Shown here: piece by piece, positions 1 through 7,908 of the stretch
Position numbering within the stretch: position 1 is the stretch's first letter
Layout of the letters: each line of letters starts with the position of its first letter
NCBI GenBank assembly: GCA_025463055.1
Contig: JAOAPV010000083.1
Location: forward strand, 1 to 60,758
Source: Candidatus Acidiferrum typicum
GTDB taxonomy: Bacteria > Acidobacteriota > Terriglobia > Acidiferrales > UBA7541
Length of the DNA: 60,758 bases
Direction: 5' to 3'
Translations under genes and position numbers: made by a program
The notes under the pieces: model-generated
The model's database searches: none
What the model was told of the DNA's origin: nothing
What the model saw: only the letters and a program-made list of their open reading frames with translations

Positions 1-201
1 AACGCAGTCGCAGCGCGCGGAACGCAGAAAAACACGACCTCGGCCCGTGGACTGGAACGCCTAACGTTGCGCCGGACGAAGCGTGCAACTAGCGCGAACG
101 CGGCGCACGACGGCAACAAAACGCAAGTGCAGCGCGCGCAGCTGAAAGAACCCGCGAACGCAGCAGGTAATAACGCGAACGCAGCACGGCCGTAACGCGA
201 A
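1..201. repeat. degenerate GCGAACGCAG-type repeat stretch
   Basis: About eight imperfect copies of a short element around the core AACGCAG or GCGAACGCAGC recur at irregular spacing (near 1, 21, 54, 97, 118, 154, 176 and 193). No reading frame with gene-like features covers the stretch. It looks like decayed intergenic repeat DNA, of unknown role. Confidence 0.45.
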
Positions 202-260
202 AAGTTTTTGCAGCTTTCTCACAAGTTTCTTGCTCGCTCACTGCGGAGGCGGGCAGGATA

Positions 261-308
261 AGCCGGGGTACCTCGGCCCCTCAGCGGAGACCCCGGCTCT
301 AATTTTTT
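261..308 (+). terminator. possible rho-independent terminator
   Basis: A 9-bp perfect stem, AGCCGGGGT (261-269) with ACCCCGGCT (290-298), encloses a 20-nt loop and is followed by six T at 303-308. It would end a plus-strand transcript entering from left of the window. The large loop and the four-base gap before the T-run lower confidence. Confidence 0.45.
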
Positions 309-607
309 GCGTCGATGTGAAGTTCCATTCGCTCTCACCCTGACGAAATCCGTAACGGCTGAAAATCCAAGTAATTAGACGAGAAGAAGTTCGCGAGTTG
401 GCGTGAGGTTACCTCTACGCAGCCCTGTCCCTCGGAGCAGGAGATTTCCACAGTGTTTTTGGGCGAGGATGTAGCTGCTCAGTGGCATCTCTTAATTGCG
501 GGAAAACTTAAGCACCGGTCGGGCCCCAGCCCAACATTGCATTGGCCAGAAAGGTCGCGCGGCTACCACTGCGCCGTTTAGCGACGTTTTACGGGGGAGC
601 AATCCGA
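309..607. other. intergenic leader, nothing recognised
   Basis: No gene-like frame or clear promoter pair was found here. It presumably holds the promoter and leader of the following pentapeptide-repeat gene. Confidence 0.4.
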
Positions 608-2626
608 ATGGCATCGGAACTTAAATCAATGCCCGCGGAAATTTCGGCGGCAGATGAGTCTCGTGGGATTACGCTTCTCGACCTCGCGGAGGTCTTGGAC
701 CAGCACAAGATATGGGTGGAATCGGGCGGCGAGTCCGGGATTAAGGCGGATTTATGCGGGGTGAACCTCGCGCACGCAGATTTGACGGGTGTCAACCTGC
801 AAGCCGCCTTTCTGAACAAGGCTAACTTTCGCGGCGCTGACCTTTCCTTGGCTAATCTCCGCGGCGCGTCATTAGTGCAAGCCGATCTGCGCGACACAAA
901 CTTGCTTGGCACGGAACTGCGCGGCGCGAACCTGATGGGCGCGACGCTCTATGGTGCGGAGGGATTGTGGGTCGGGCGCCTTGGTGGTACGAATCTTTTT
1001 GACGCCATGCTGCCGGAAGCGGTGGCGACGTTCGATGGTGCCAAGGCGATTGGTCAGGCTACAAAATTTTCGCGTTTTATCTACTTTCTGATTCTCGCGG
1101 CGTGCGCCCTTTGCGCTGTGGTGATCGCTTTCACCACGGACGTTCGCCTGGTCCTGAATTCTTCCGCGATCCCCATCGCGCGGTTTTCCAATGCCGTGCC
1201 TATGAGCGGCTTCTATTTGGGCGCGCCGTTGTTCATCGTCCTTGTCTATTTGCGATTTCATTTCCTGCTGCTGCGGTTGTGGGGCAACATGGCCGCGCTG
1301 CCCGCGGTATTCATCGACGGGAACACACCCGAAAAGGATGGCCCCTGGTTTCTGATGGCGCTGGTGCGCAGGCATTTTCGCTGGATGCGGGATAGCCGTT
1401 CGCCACAAGCGACTATCGAGGCCGTGGTGGCTTCGGTTCTTGCTTACTGGGTCGCGCCGGTCACACTGTTTTTCTTTTGGCTGCGCTACCTGGCGCGGCA
1501 GGACATGCGCGGAACGTTGCTGCATGTGCTGCTGGTCTCTCTTTCGGTGGCTGCGGCTAGTTGTCTTCCGACAGTTGTTTCGCGCGCTCTGCGGCCGGGC
1601 GATTTGCCTCGAAAATCAAAAGCGATTCTCCCGGTTGTACTTTCGACTTTGAAAGTCACGCTCCTGGCGGGCTGCTTGCTGTTGCTTCTCTCGTTTGGCG
1701 TTATTCGCGGAATGCCCGCGGACAGTTCCATCGCGCCGGAGATGAGCAGCTCTGATATTCGCCGCTGGGCCGCGCAGGGTCTGCAGTTCGTGGGATACCG
1801 CCCTTATGCCGATGTTACGGAGGCATCGTTTTCTCCGCTGCCTGCTCGTGGCGATTGGTCCGAGGAAGGAATCGCAGCTATCCGCGGCGTGCGGCTCAAT
1901 CAGATGAGCTTGCGATATGCACGCGGTTACCACACGTTTTGGATCAATGCGCGATTGTGGCGTGCAAACCTGGAAGGTGCGTATCTATCGGAGGCTGATC
2001 TCCGCGGCGCCAACTTGCGCGAGGCGCGGCTGCACAATGCGGTGCTGGACCGCGTCCAAGGTGGGCATGCAGTCTTCGTTTCGGCAGACGCCCGTTCTAT
2101 AAATCTGTCCTCAGCGGACCTGCGTGGCGCCGATTTGTCGTATGGGATTTTTGAGGGTGCTACCCTCTCAAACGCCAAGCTCTCGAGTGCTTCGATGTAT
2201 GCGATCGATCTGCGTGACGCGCAACTGCTGCGCACCGATCTTTCGCGCGCCGACGTTCGCGATGCGAAGCTCGAGCGAGCCGTCCTATCGCTGGCCGATC
2301 TGCACGATGCGGATTTCTCGGCTGCGAAACTTGTGGGAGCCAATCTGACCGGTGCACAGTTCAAAGGCGGCATCTTCTTAGACACGAATTTTAAAAATGC
2401 CGATCTGCGAGGCGCGGTGTTGACCGGAGCAGTCGTGCGCGACGCCAACTTTGAAGGTGCAAACTTTGAAGGTGCTGATTTGCGCGGCGCCATTGGGTTA
2501 AGTGTTGAGCAGCTTTGCTCGGCAGCGCGATGGCGCGGTGCGCTGCTCGATGCAGATGTACAAGCGGCGGCGCAAGCGCGCTGTGGCGCTTCGCAGGGCC
2601 CGATCGTTGGGCCACCTCGGCCATAG
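608..2626 (+). CDS. pentapeptide-repeat membrane protein
   Basis: The 672-residue product has two blocks of A(D/N)LxG-type pentapeptide repeats, at roughly residues 45-120 and 435-640. Between them lies a hydrophobic region (about 155-370) with five or so membrane segments, some of them rich in Trp and Phe. Pentapeptide repeats fold as a right-handed quadrilateral beta-helix, so the protein is probably a membrane anchor carrying two beta-helical domains. The ATG at 608 is chosen because GGGGGAG sits eight bases upstream; a TTG at 542 would add 22 poorly hydrophobic residues and lacks such a site. No catalytic motif was seen, so the function is unknown. It converges on the acetyl-CoA synthetase gene, whose stop lies 37 bp away. 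Confidence 0.85.
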   Translation: MASELKSMPAEISAADESRGITLLDLAEVLDQHKIWVESGGESGIKADLCGVNLAHADLTGVNLQAAFLNKANFRGADLSLANLRGASLVQADLRDTNLLGTELRGANLMGATLYGAEGLWVGRLGGTNLFDAMLPEAVATFDGAKAIGQATKFSRFIYFLILAACALCAVVIAFTTDVRLVLNSSAIPIARFSNAVPMSGFYLGAPLFIVLVYLRFHFLLLRLWGNMAALPAVFIDGNTPEKDGPWFLMALVRRHFRWMRDSRSPQATIEAVVASVLAYWVAPVTLFFFWLRYLARQDMRGTLLHVLLVSLSVAAASCLPTVVSRALRPGDLPRKSKAILPVVLSTLKVTLLAGCLLLLLSFGVIRGMPADSSIAPEMSSSDIRRWAAQGLQFVGYRPYADVTEASFSPLPARGDWSEEGIAAIRGVRLNQMSLRYARGYHTFWINARLWRANLEGAYLSEADLRGANLREARLHNAVLDRVQGGHAVFVSADARSINLSSADLRGADLSYGIFEGATLSNAKLSSASMYAIDLRDAQLLRTDLSRADVRDAKLERAVLSLADLHDADFSAAKLVGANLTGAQFKGGIFLDTNFKNADLRGAVLTGAVVRDANFEGANFEGADLRGAIGLSVEQLCSAARWRGALLDADVQAAAQARCGASQGPIVGPPRP

Positions 2627-2663
2627 CTGAGCTCTGCCACCAGATCTGGGCTATTCGTCCTAT

Positions 2664-4871
2664 TTAGCGCTCGTCGCCGAACATTTTTATGTCTTCGGGG
2701 CCTTCTTTTACAGGCCCACGATTGCGGCCCTGCACTTGTATGCGGATTTGCTCAACGATGTCGGGATTGGCTAGCGTGGTGATATCGCCGGTATCCATTT
2801 GATTGGAGATGGCGGCTAGCACGCGGCGCATGATTTTGCCGGAGCGGGTCTTGGGCATATCCGGAACAATGTGAATTGTCTTTGGGCGCGCGATTTTGCC
2901 GATCATGGTCTCGATCGTGAGCGTCACTTTGTCCTGCACCTGCTTTGACGGCGACACTCCCGGTTTGAGCGAAACATAAACTACTGGCACGCGGCCTTTG
3001 ACGTCGTCCACTGCAGGAACGACGGCCGCCTCCGCGATCTCCGGCAAACTCAGGCAGGCAGATTCAACTTCTTTCGTTCCGAGGCGATGGCCGGCAACGT
3101 TGATCACGTCGTCGACGCGGCCAAGAATTCGGTAATAGCCGTCCGCCGAAAGCATGGCGCCATCCGCGGCGTAATAGGGCCAGTCGCGCCAATCCTTGCT
3201 TTGCGGATTCTTGTTGTACTTCGTGTAGTACTGGGTGACGAATCGCTGCGGATCGCCCCAGATGGTTTGCATGATCCCGGGCCACGGATTGCGGATACAA
3301 ATGTTTCCGGCCGCGCCGGAGCCGGCGCGCACTTCTTTTCCTTCTTCATCCCAAATAATCGGATAGATGCCGAGCGCGGGCGGGCCGGCACTGCCTGGCT
3401 TCATGGGATCGAGCGCGGGTTTCGTGGTGCAGAGGAAACCACCTGTTTCAGTCTGCCACCAGGTGTCGACAATCACGGCTTCCTTTTTACCAACGACCTC
3501 GTAATACCAGCGCCACACTTCGGGTTCGATTGGCTCGCCGACCGTGGTCATGTGCTTGAAGTGGTAGTTGTATTTCTTGGGCTCGTCGCCGCCCGCCTTG
3601 CGCAACATGCGAATCGCGGTGGGTGAAGTGTGGAAGATATTTACATCGAGGCGTTCGGCGATGCGCCAGGGGCGGCCGGCGTCCGGGAACTGCGGCACGC
3701 CTTCGTAGAGCACGCTTGTCGCGGCGAGCGCGAGCGGCCCATAGACGATGTACGAGTGCCCGGTGATCCAACCTATATCGGCCATGCACCAATAGACGTC
3801 GTTAGGATGAATGTCCTGATAGTACTTGGAGGTGCCGGTGACGTAAGCAAGATAGCCGCCGGTGCGATGCTGGCAGCCCTTAGGCTTTCCCGTCGTGCCG
3901 CTGGTGTACATCAGAAACAGCGGCGCTTCGGCATCTTGCGAGACGGGCTCAACGATGTGATTGCGATAGTCCTTTAGAACTTCATCGACAAAGAAGTCGC
4001 GGCCCATGATCATCGGCGACTCCGAGCGGAAATGACCGGGGTAGCGCTTCCAGATCAGCACTTTGTCGACCGTCTGGCCCTCTTTCTTTGCCGTTTCCAC
4101 CGCGATATCCGCACTGGCTTTGTGGTCCACCCACTTGCCGTTGCGGTGGTAGCCGTCGGCGTAGATCAGAACGCGGCTGCCGGAGTCTGCTGCGCGCATT
4201 CCGCAGGCTTCACCGCTGAACCCGCCGAAGACCACCGAGTGCACCACGCCAAGCCGCGCGCACGCCAGCATGGTGATGGGCAGCTCTGGAATCATGGGCA
4301 TGTGAATCGTGACGCGGTCGCCGGTCTTGAGGCCGGCAAAATCACGGAGCATCGCGGCGACTTCATTCACCCGTCGATAGAGTTCCTGGTAGGTGATGAC
4401 AGTGGCGGCTTCGCTTTCTGGCTCTGGGACGAAAATGAGAGCTGCTTTGTTCTTGTGTTCGGTGAGATGCCGGTCCACGCAGTTGTAGCAGGCGTTGAGC
4501 TTGCCGCCGACAAACCATTTCCAGAACGGCGGATTGCTCGTGTCCAGCGTGGTGTGCCAATACTGATCCCAATCCAATAGCTCGGCGTAGTCTCGGAAGC
4601 ACTCGGGAAAATTCTTTTCGCTAAAGCGCTCGACGACCGCGGGGTCGTTCAGGTTGGCCTGTCCAATGAATTTCGGGGAAGGATGAAAATACTCTTCCTC
4701 TTTCCAGTGGACGGCAATCTGCGCTTCGTTGTCTTTGCGCGCGGCTGGCTTCGGCTGCGCGTCCCTGATTGAGGCGCTTTTCGCGAGCGGAGCGTTGCCT
4801 TCCGCAGATTTCGGTTTGCCATTGGGCTTGTTGCCGGATTTCTGGGATTTGCTCTTTTTGGCGACGGCCAT
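2664..4871 (-). CDS. acsA: acetyl-coenzyme A synthetase
   Basis: Activates acetate to acetyl-CoA through acetyl-AMP in the cytoplasm. The 735-residue product carries the AMP-binding loop YTSGTTGKPKG (residues 322-332), the motif TWWQTETGG, the hinge/adenine motif GRVDDVINVAGHR and the C-terminal KTRSGKIMRR, whose lysine before IMRR is the catalytic residue controlled by acetylation in this family. It is longer than the usual ~650 residues because of a Lys/Ala/Pro-rich, probably disordered N-terminal tail of about 50 residues. The ATG at 4871 has AGGAG seven bases upstream. The frame stays open to 5393, but that extension runs through repeat DNA and is not believed. The gene stands alone. Confidence 0.96.
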   Translation of the reverse strand: MAVAKKSKSQKSGNKPNGKPKSAEGNAPLAKSASIRDAQPKPAARKDNEAQIAVHWKEEEYFHPSPKFIGQANLNDPAVVERFSEKNFPECFRDYAELLDWDQYWHTTLDTSNPPFWKWFVGGKLNACYNCVDRHLTEHKNKAALIFVPEPESEAATVITYQELYRRVNEVAAMLRDFAGLKTGDRVTIHMPMIPELPITMLACARLGVVHSVVFGGFSGEACGMRAADSGSRVLIYADGYHRNGKWVDHKASADIAVETAKKEGQTVDKVLIWKRYPGHFRSESPMIMGRDFFVDEVLKDYRNHIVEPVSQDAEAPLFLMYTSGTTGKPKGCQHRTGGYLAYVTGTSKYYQDIHPNDVYWCMADIGWITGHSYIVYGPLALAATSVLYEGVPQFPDAGRPWRIAERLDVNIFHTSPTAIRMLRKAGGDEPKKYNYHFKHMTTVGEPIEPEVWRWYYEVVGKKEAVIVDTWWQTETGGFLCTTKPALDPMKPGSAGPPALGIYPIIWDEEGKEVRAGSGAAGNICIRNPWPGIMQTIWGDPQRFVTQYYTKYNKNPQSKDWRDWPYYAADGAMLSADGYYRILGRVDDVINVAGHRLGTKEVESACLSLPEIAEAAVVPAVDDVKGRVPVVYVSLKPGVSPSKQVQDKVTLTIETMIGKIARPKTIHIVPDMPKTRSGKIMRRVLAAISNQMDTGDITTLANPDIVEQIRIQVQGRNRGPVKEGPEDIKMFGDER

Positions 4872-5773
4872 GATGGGCTCCTGAGATGGGTGACGGGAGA
4901 TTATACGTCGCGTTTTTAGGGACTGCGAGGGAGAGGTTGAGGTTAGCGCCGAACGGAGGCGTAAGCAGTAGATCGCTGAAAGGGGGTGGTTCGACACCGC
5001 GGACGGTTGGAACTGGGAGGGGGTAAGGTTATGAAAACAAGGCCGATGAAACGGCAGGGAAGTGATAACGCAGAGAGCGCTGAATTGGCGCAGAGATACC
5101 CCACCCCCCCGGTGTGTTTGCGTAAATGCGGTAGATAAAGGGGTTAGCGGGCGATTCGGCGTAAAAGCGGTAGATAAAGGACTTACGGTGCTAATCGGCG
5201 TACCCCTCGGCTTCGCTCGGGGCAAGAAAGCGGTAGATAAAGCACTTAAACGGGAAACAGGCCGCAAAGCGAGAGACAAAGGAGTTAGACGGACGTTGAC
5301 AGTCGACAGTTTAGGGTTGAAAGCGGGGGCGGGGAATCCAGAGCTGTGCGCAGGAACGGGAAAGCGATCGCGATGGCAGGCTGGAGACTGCATGTTGCCC
5401 TTTTTTCGGCCGCGAAGTGGACGTGGGCGGCAGGGGCGAACTCAGGGAGTAATGCCGCGTTCGGTTTTACCGAGGGCAGCCCTGAGGGCCAAACGGAGAA
5501 AAGAATACCAAGGCGGGAGTGAGTTGTCAAGTATTATTAGTAACGGATTGGGTACTCGTTCGAACGGATGGGAAAAGTCAAAACCCGCACGCTTCACAAA
5601 AACCGAAGCATGCGGCACCCTGTCGTACTTTCGTGGTCGAACAATTTCAATGAAGTGAATAGGTCGATTGTGTGCCGCACCCGGCGGCAGAGACTACCGA
5701 TTAAAGCGAATAATTTTGCACTACACTTTGAAAATACATGCTATCAAGTTCGAGGGGCTCAAAAAAGAATCGA
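4872..5773. other. long noncoding region with degenerate repeats
   Basis: About 900 bp without a convincing gene. The middle carries four degenerate copies of a 21-bp element (5126-5291). Open frames on both strands here translate only to low-complexity echoes of that repeat. No RNA gene or clear promoter was recognised. Confidence 0.5.
5126..5291. repeat. four degenerate copies of AAGCGGTAGATAAAGG-type element
   Basis: Copies begin near 5126, 5165, 5228 and 5266, with the shared core GCGGTAGATAAAGGxxTTA; the fourth has drifted to GCGAGAGACAAAGGAGTTA. Spacing is irregular (39, 63 and 38 bp). The spacers are unlike each other, so this is neither a CRISPR array nor a clean tandem repeat. Confidence 0.65.
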
Positions 5774-6127
5774 ATGGACGCAACACAACTGTTCAAGAAC
5801 CTGTCTCTCGACACTTGGTATAAAGCATTAATCTACGTTGGCGGCGCTGTGTTCGTGGCTTCCCTTTTTGTGGATGTGAAGGGGCTAACAAATTCGCAGT
5901 TGCAACTGCTATCGGGTGGCGCGCTGTTACTTGGCCTTGGAGAGTGGAAAAAGCACAAAGAGCATTCGTGGATTAAGCCACCAAACGCCTACACTGGACC
6001 TGCCGCCATCATTACGGAGACGGTTCGGTCACCCGACTTCGTTGGAACACTCTTTGATGTCGTGGGTGTCGCGCTCATCCTGTTCGGTATCGTTAGAATT
6101 CTTAAAGCCTTTCTTTTTCAGCACTGA
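5774..6127 (+). CDS. small membrane protein of unknown function
   Basis: The 117-residue product has hydrophobic segments near residues 17-35, 43-55 and 92-112, suggesting two or three membrane spans, with a short charged loop (EWKKHKEH) between them. No family is recognised. Two starts are possible, ATG 5738 and ATG 5774. The second begins closer to the conserved-looking hydrophobic part, and neither has a strong ribosome-binding site. The gene is more AT-rich than its neighbours and lies in an accessory-looking region beside repeats, so recent acquisition is possible. Confidence 0.55.
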   Translation: MDATQLFKNLSLDTWYKALIYVGGAVFVASLFVDVKGLTNSQLQLLSGGALLLGLGEWKKHKEHSWIKPPNAYTGPAAIITETVRSPDFVGTLFDVVGVALILFGIVRILKAFLFQH

Positions 6128-6224
6128 ATCGTTCCTACACGGACTGTGTAAGTTTAGAAGTTGGGCACGTCCCGCTTTCCTACTGGCCAAGCTTGATAGA
6201 CTCTGTGAGTGGGAGGGTCATTTC

Positions 6225-6455
6225 ATGGCATCAAAACGGATACCGCGATTGATGAGGGCTGATGACTTCGTAGCCGAAACGTTGGAGTCGATGGCTGCCA
6301 AGCTGCCGCCTTCCGAAAAGGTCCAGGCAGAGCACATGCGTGAATCTGCAAAAAGGTTCCGTGAATCCGGTAGGCCCGGCATGATTCGGTTCTGGGAAAC
6401 TGTCAAGGAAGCAGAAGGCTTCATTCATCCAGACAATGCTGCTGTGCAACGGTGA
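6225..6455 (+). CDS. small hypothetical protein
   Basis: Encodes 76 residues, mostly charged and helical, with no membrane segment: it starts MASKRIPRLMRADDF and continues into an E/K/R-rich body. The ATG is preceded by GGGAGGG with seven bases of spacing, the best ribosome-binding site in this stretch. No family is recognised. Its stop overlaps a possible GTG start of a tiny hydrophobic peptide, suggesting translational coupling. Confidence 0.5.
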   Translation: MASKRIPRLMRADDFVAETLESMAAKLPPSEKVQAEHMRESAKRFRESGRPGMIRFWETVKEAEGFIHPDNAAVQR

Positions 6456-6550
6456 AGCCCACAATTGCAATCGCGTTGTTGTTGGCTGCTCTGGTGCTGT
6501 TGCTCACGTCCTACATGTACGATTCTGCTGTGGGCCGGAAAGTTCCTTGA
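6452..6550 (+). CDS. possible tiny signal-anchor peptide or frameshifted remnant
   Basis: A GTG start overlaps the previous stop by four bases and opens a 32-residue peptide, almost entirely a signal-anchor (a run of I/A/L/V, then TSYMYDSAVG). It ends at TGA 6548. From about 6535 the adjacent frame continues as GKFLEYQNHADE and on to a stop at 6680. That would make a natural C-terminal part, so a one-base frameshift within a roughly 75-residue secreted protein is plausible. It could equally be noncoding. Confidence 0.25.
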   Translation: MKPTIAIALLLAALVLLLTSYMYDSAVGRKVP

Positions 6551-6935
6551 GTACCAAAACCACGCCGATGAGTGTACGGCAGTGGAAGCCCTTGCAGAAA
6601 GATATAGACCCGCGCCACAAGCTCCACCCGCCGCGCCGGGCGCGACGCGTTCAGTGAATCCGCTTCTTGCCGAACCGTGATAGAAAACGTTTGAAGCTGG
6701 CTGCGCGGTCAAGTAATTCAAATACTGTCTCATCCGGCACCTCACAGCATCATCAGGACAACTTCGCCCGCGACGGTCCGCTGAAGCGCTGCTACAAAGA
6801 AACGGCTCCGGACTGAAGCCGGCCGGTACGTAGGGGCCAACATCGCACCCGGTCAACGGGGGACGGCGGGGGCTGGCGACTACGCCGGGCTTCAGCAGTG
6901 GGGCGATGGCGTGTGGGGAACCGGGCACGATCGTT
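6551..6935. other. noncoding, partly palindromic stretch
   Basis: No supported gene. The sequence holds scattered inverted elements, for example CTGAAGCCGG near 6813 and CCGGGCTTCAG near 6888. These resemble the GC-rich hairpins that accumulate around RAYT genes. Confidence 0.35.
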
Positions 6936-7003
6936 GATGTGCGAGTTTGCGGCTGGGCTATGTGAAGTGGGTGGCTGCACAGCCAGGAGTGTCTGTGCTA
7001 CTT
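6936..7003 (+). repeat. REP-like hairpin repeat, copy 1
   Basis: This 68-bp element is identical to the copy at 7057-7124 except for one base. It contains GGCTATG and CACAGCC, which pair with one mismatch, and the small palindrome GGCTGCACAGCC. It lies downstream of the RAYT gene in the transcription sense. Confidence 0.75.
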
Positions 7004-7056
7004 GAAGCGAATGACAGGAGATAAGCACAAGAATTTCTGGGCGCGGCACGCTTGTC

Positions 7057-7124
7057 GATGTGCGAGTTTGCGGCTGGGCTATGTGAAGTGGGTGGCTGCA
7101 CAGCCAGGAGTGTCTGTGCCACTT
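7057..7124 (+). repeat. REP-like hairpin repeat, copy 2
   Basis: Second 68-bp copy, 121 bp from copy 1 and in the same orientation. It ends exactly at the stop codon of the RAYT gene. Confidence 0.8.
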
Positions 7125-7696
7125 TAGCTGAAGATGGCGGTGCAGCTGGACCAGGGCCAGTCCTCGGGATGGGCGGCCAAGCCTGCCTTGACGGGATTGT
7201 TCTCGATGTAGGCGCGGATGGTGTCGAACTGTTCGGGAGAGCGGACCCAATGGTCGAAGGACTCGTCTTGCCAGAAATGTTTTTGTTCCAAGGCGAGGAT
7301 TGATTTTGCGCGACGCGAGGTAACGCCTTTGATGCCGTTGGTAATTCGAGACAGCGGAATCTTTGGCGAGATCAGGATATGCACGTGATTGGGCATGACG
7401 ACAAAAGAATGAAGAGAGTATTGGTGGAGAGCCGATTCTCCTTTGTGAAGTGTTTCGACGATGTAGGTAGCGACTAGCGGATCTCTCAGCCATAGAGGAC
7501 CCGTTGAAGCTTTATCGAGGACGGTGTCTAGGATTTGGAAGCGGCGGCCGGGGGGGATCTTGGTGGCACAGACACTCATGGCTGTGCGGGCTTGGTCTAC
7601 GACAGAGGCAGGGAGGGAATCGTAGAGCCTCCAAGTCAGGAAGATAGGCCGGTTTTCCGGATGCCAATGCGGGAGATTGCGGCGATAGAAGGTCAA
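7124..7696 (-). CDS. REP-associated tyrosine transposase (RAYT, Y1/IS200-like)
   Basis: The 190-residue product has the single-strand HUH nuclease hallmark in MPNHVHILI (around residue 100). It also has the family-typical FWQDESFDHWVRS and YIENNPVKAGL, and a C-terminal WPWSS. RAYTs are domesticated relatives of IS200/IS605 transposases that recognise hairpin-forming REP sequences. Here three copies of such a repeat flank the gene, two just downstream and one 63 bp upstream. No terminal inverted repeats or passenger genes are seen, so it looks like a single-copy REPtron and not an active insertion sequence. The start is a TTG at 7696; another start is possible. The catalytic Tyr was not pinned down. 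Confidence 0.88.
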   Translation of the reverse strand: MTFYRRNLPHWHPENRPIFLTWRLYDSLPASVVDQARTAMSVCATKIPPGRRFQILDTVLDKASTGPLWLRDPLVATYIVETLHKGESALHQYSLHSFVVMPNHVHILISPKIPLSRITNGIKGVTSRRAKSILALEQKHFWQDESFDHWVRSPEQFDTIRAYIENNPVKAGLAAHPEDWPWSSCTAIFS

Positions 7697-7758
7697 GGCG
7701 GGTTCTTAAGTATCAAAGTGTAATATACAAATCAATATAAAATTAGCCAGCGACTTGG

Positions 7759-7820
7759 CGAGTTGGCGGCTGGGCTGTGTAGGAGTGGGTGGCTGCACAG
7801 CCAAGAGTGTCTGTGCCACT
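7759..7820 (+). repeat. REP-like hairpin repeat, copy 3
   Basis: This diverged copy, in the same orientation, lies upstream of the RAYT gene. Here the stem is perfect: GGCTGTG (7773-7779) pairs with CACAGCC, and the flanking GCGAGTT and GAGTGTCTGTGCCACT are shared with copies 1 and 2. Confidence 0.75.
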
Positions 7821-7908
7821 GGAGGAGAAATGACGACGAGCGCTGGCCTTCGGCTCGCTGCGCCGGGCTGGAGTCAACCGCTACCTGACGGCGAACACAG
7901 CGCGGCGG

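Noticed and set aside
5126-5291. CRISPR array
   Set aside because: Repeats are degenerate and irregularly spaced, spacers are unequal, and no cas genes are near.
4872-5393. N-terminal extension of acetyl-CoA synthetase by 174 residues
   Set aside because: The extension runs through degenerate repeat DNA and is low-complexity, while ATG 4871 has a good ribosome-binding site and matches the family start region.
6548-6550. Second selenocysteine TGA
   Set aside because: No Cys-type catalytic motif surrounds it, the sequence after it in frame looks random, and no SECIS-like hairpin was seen.
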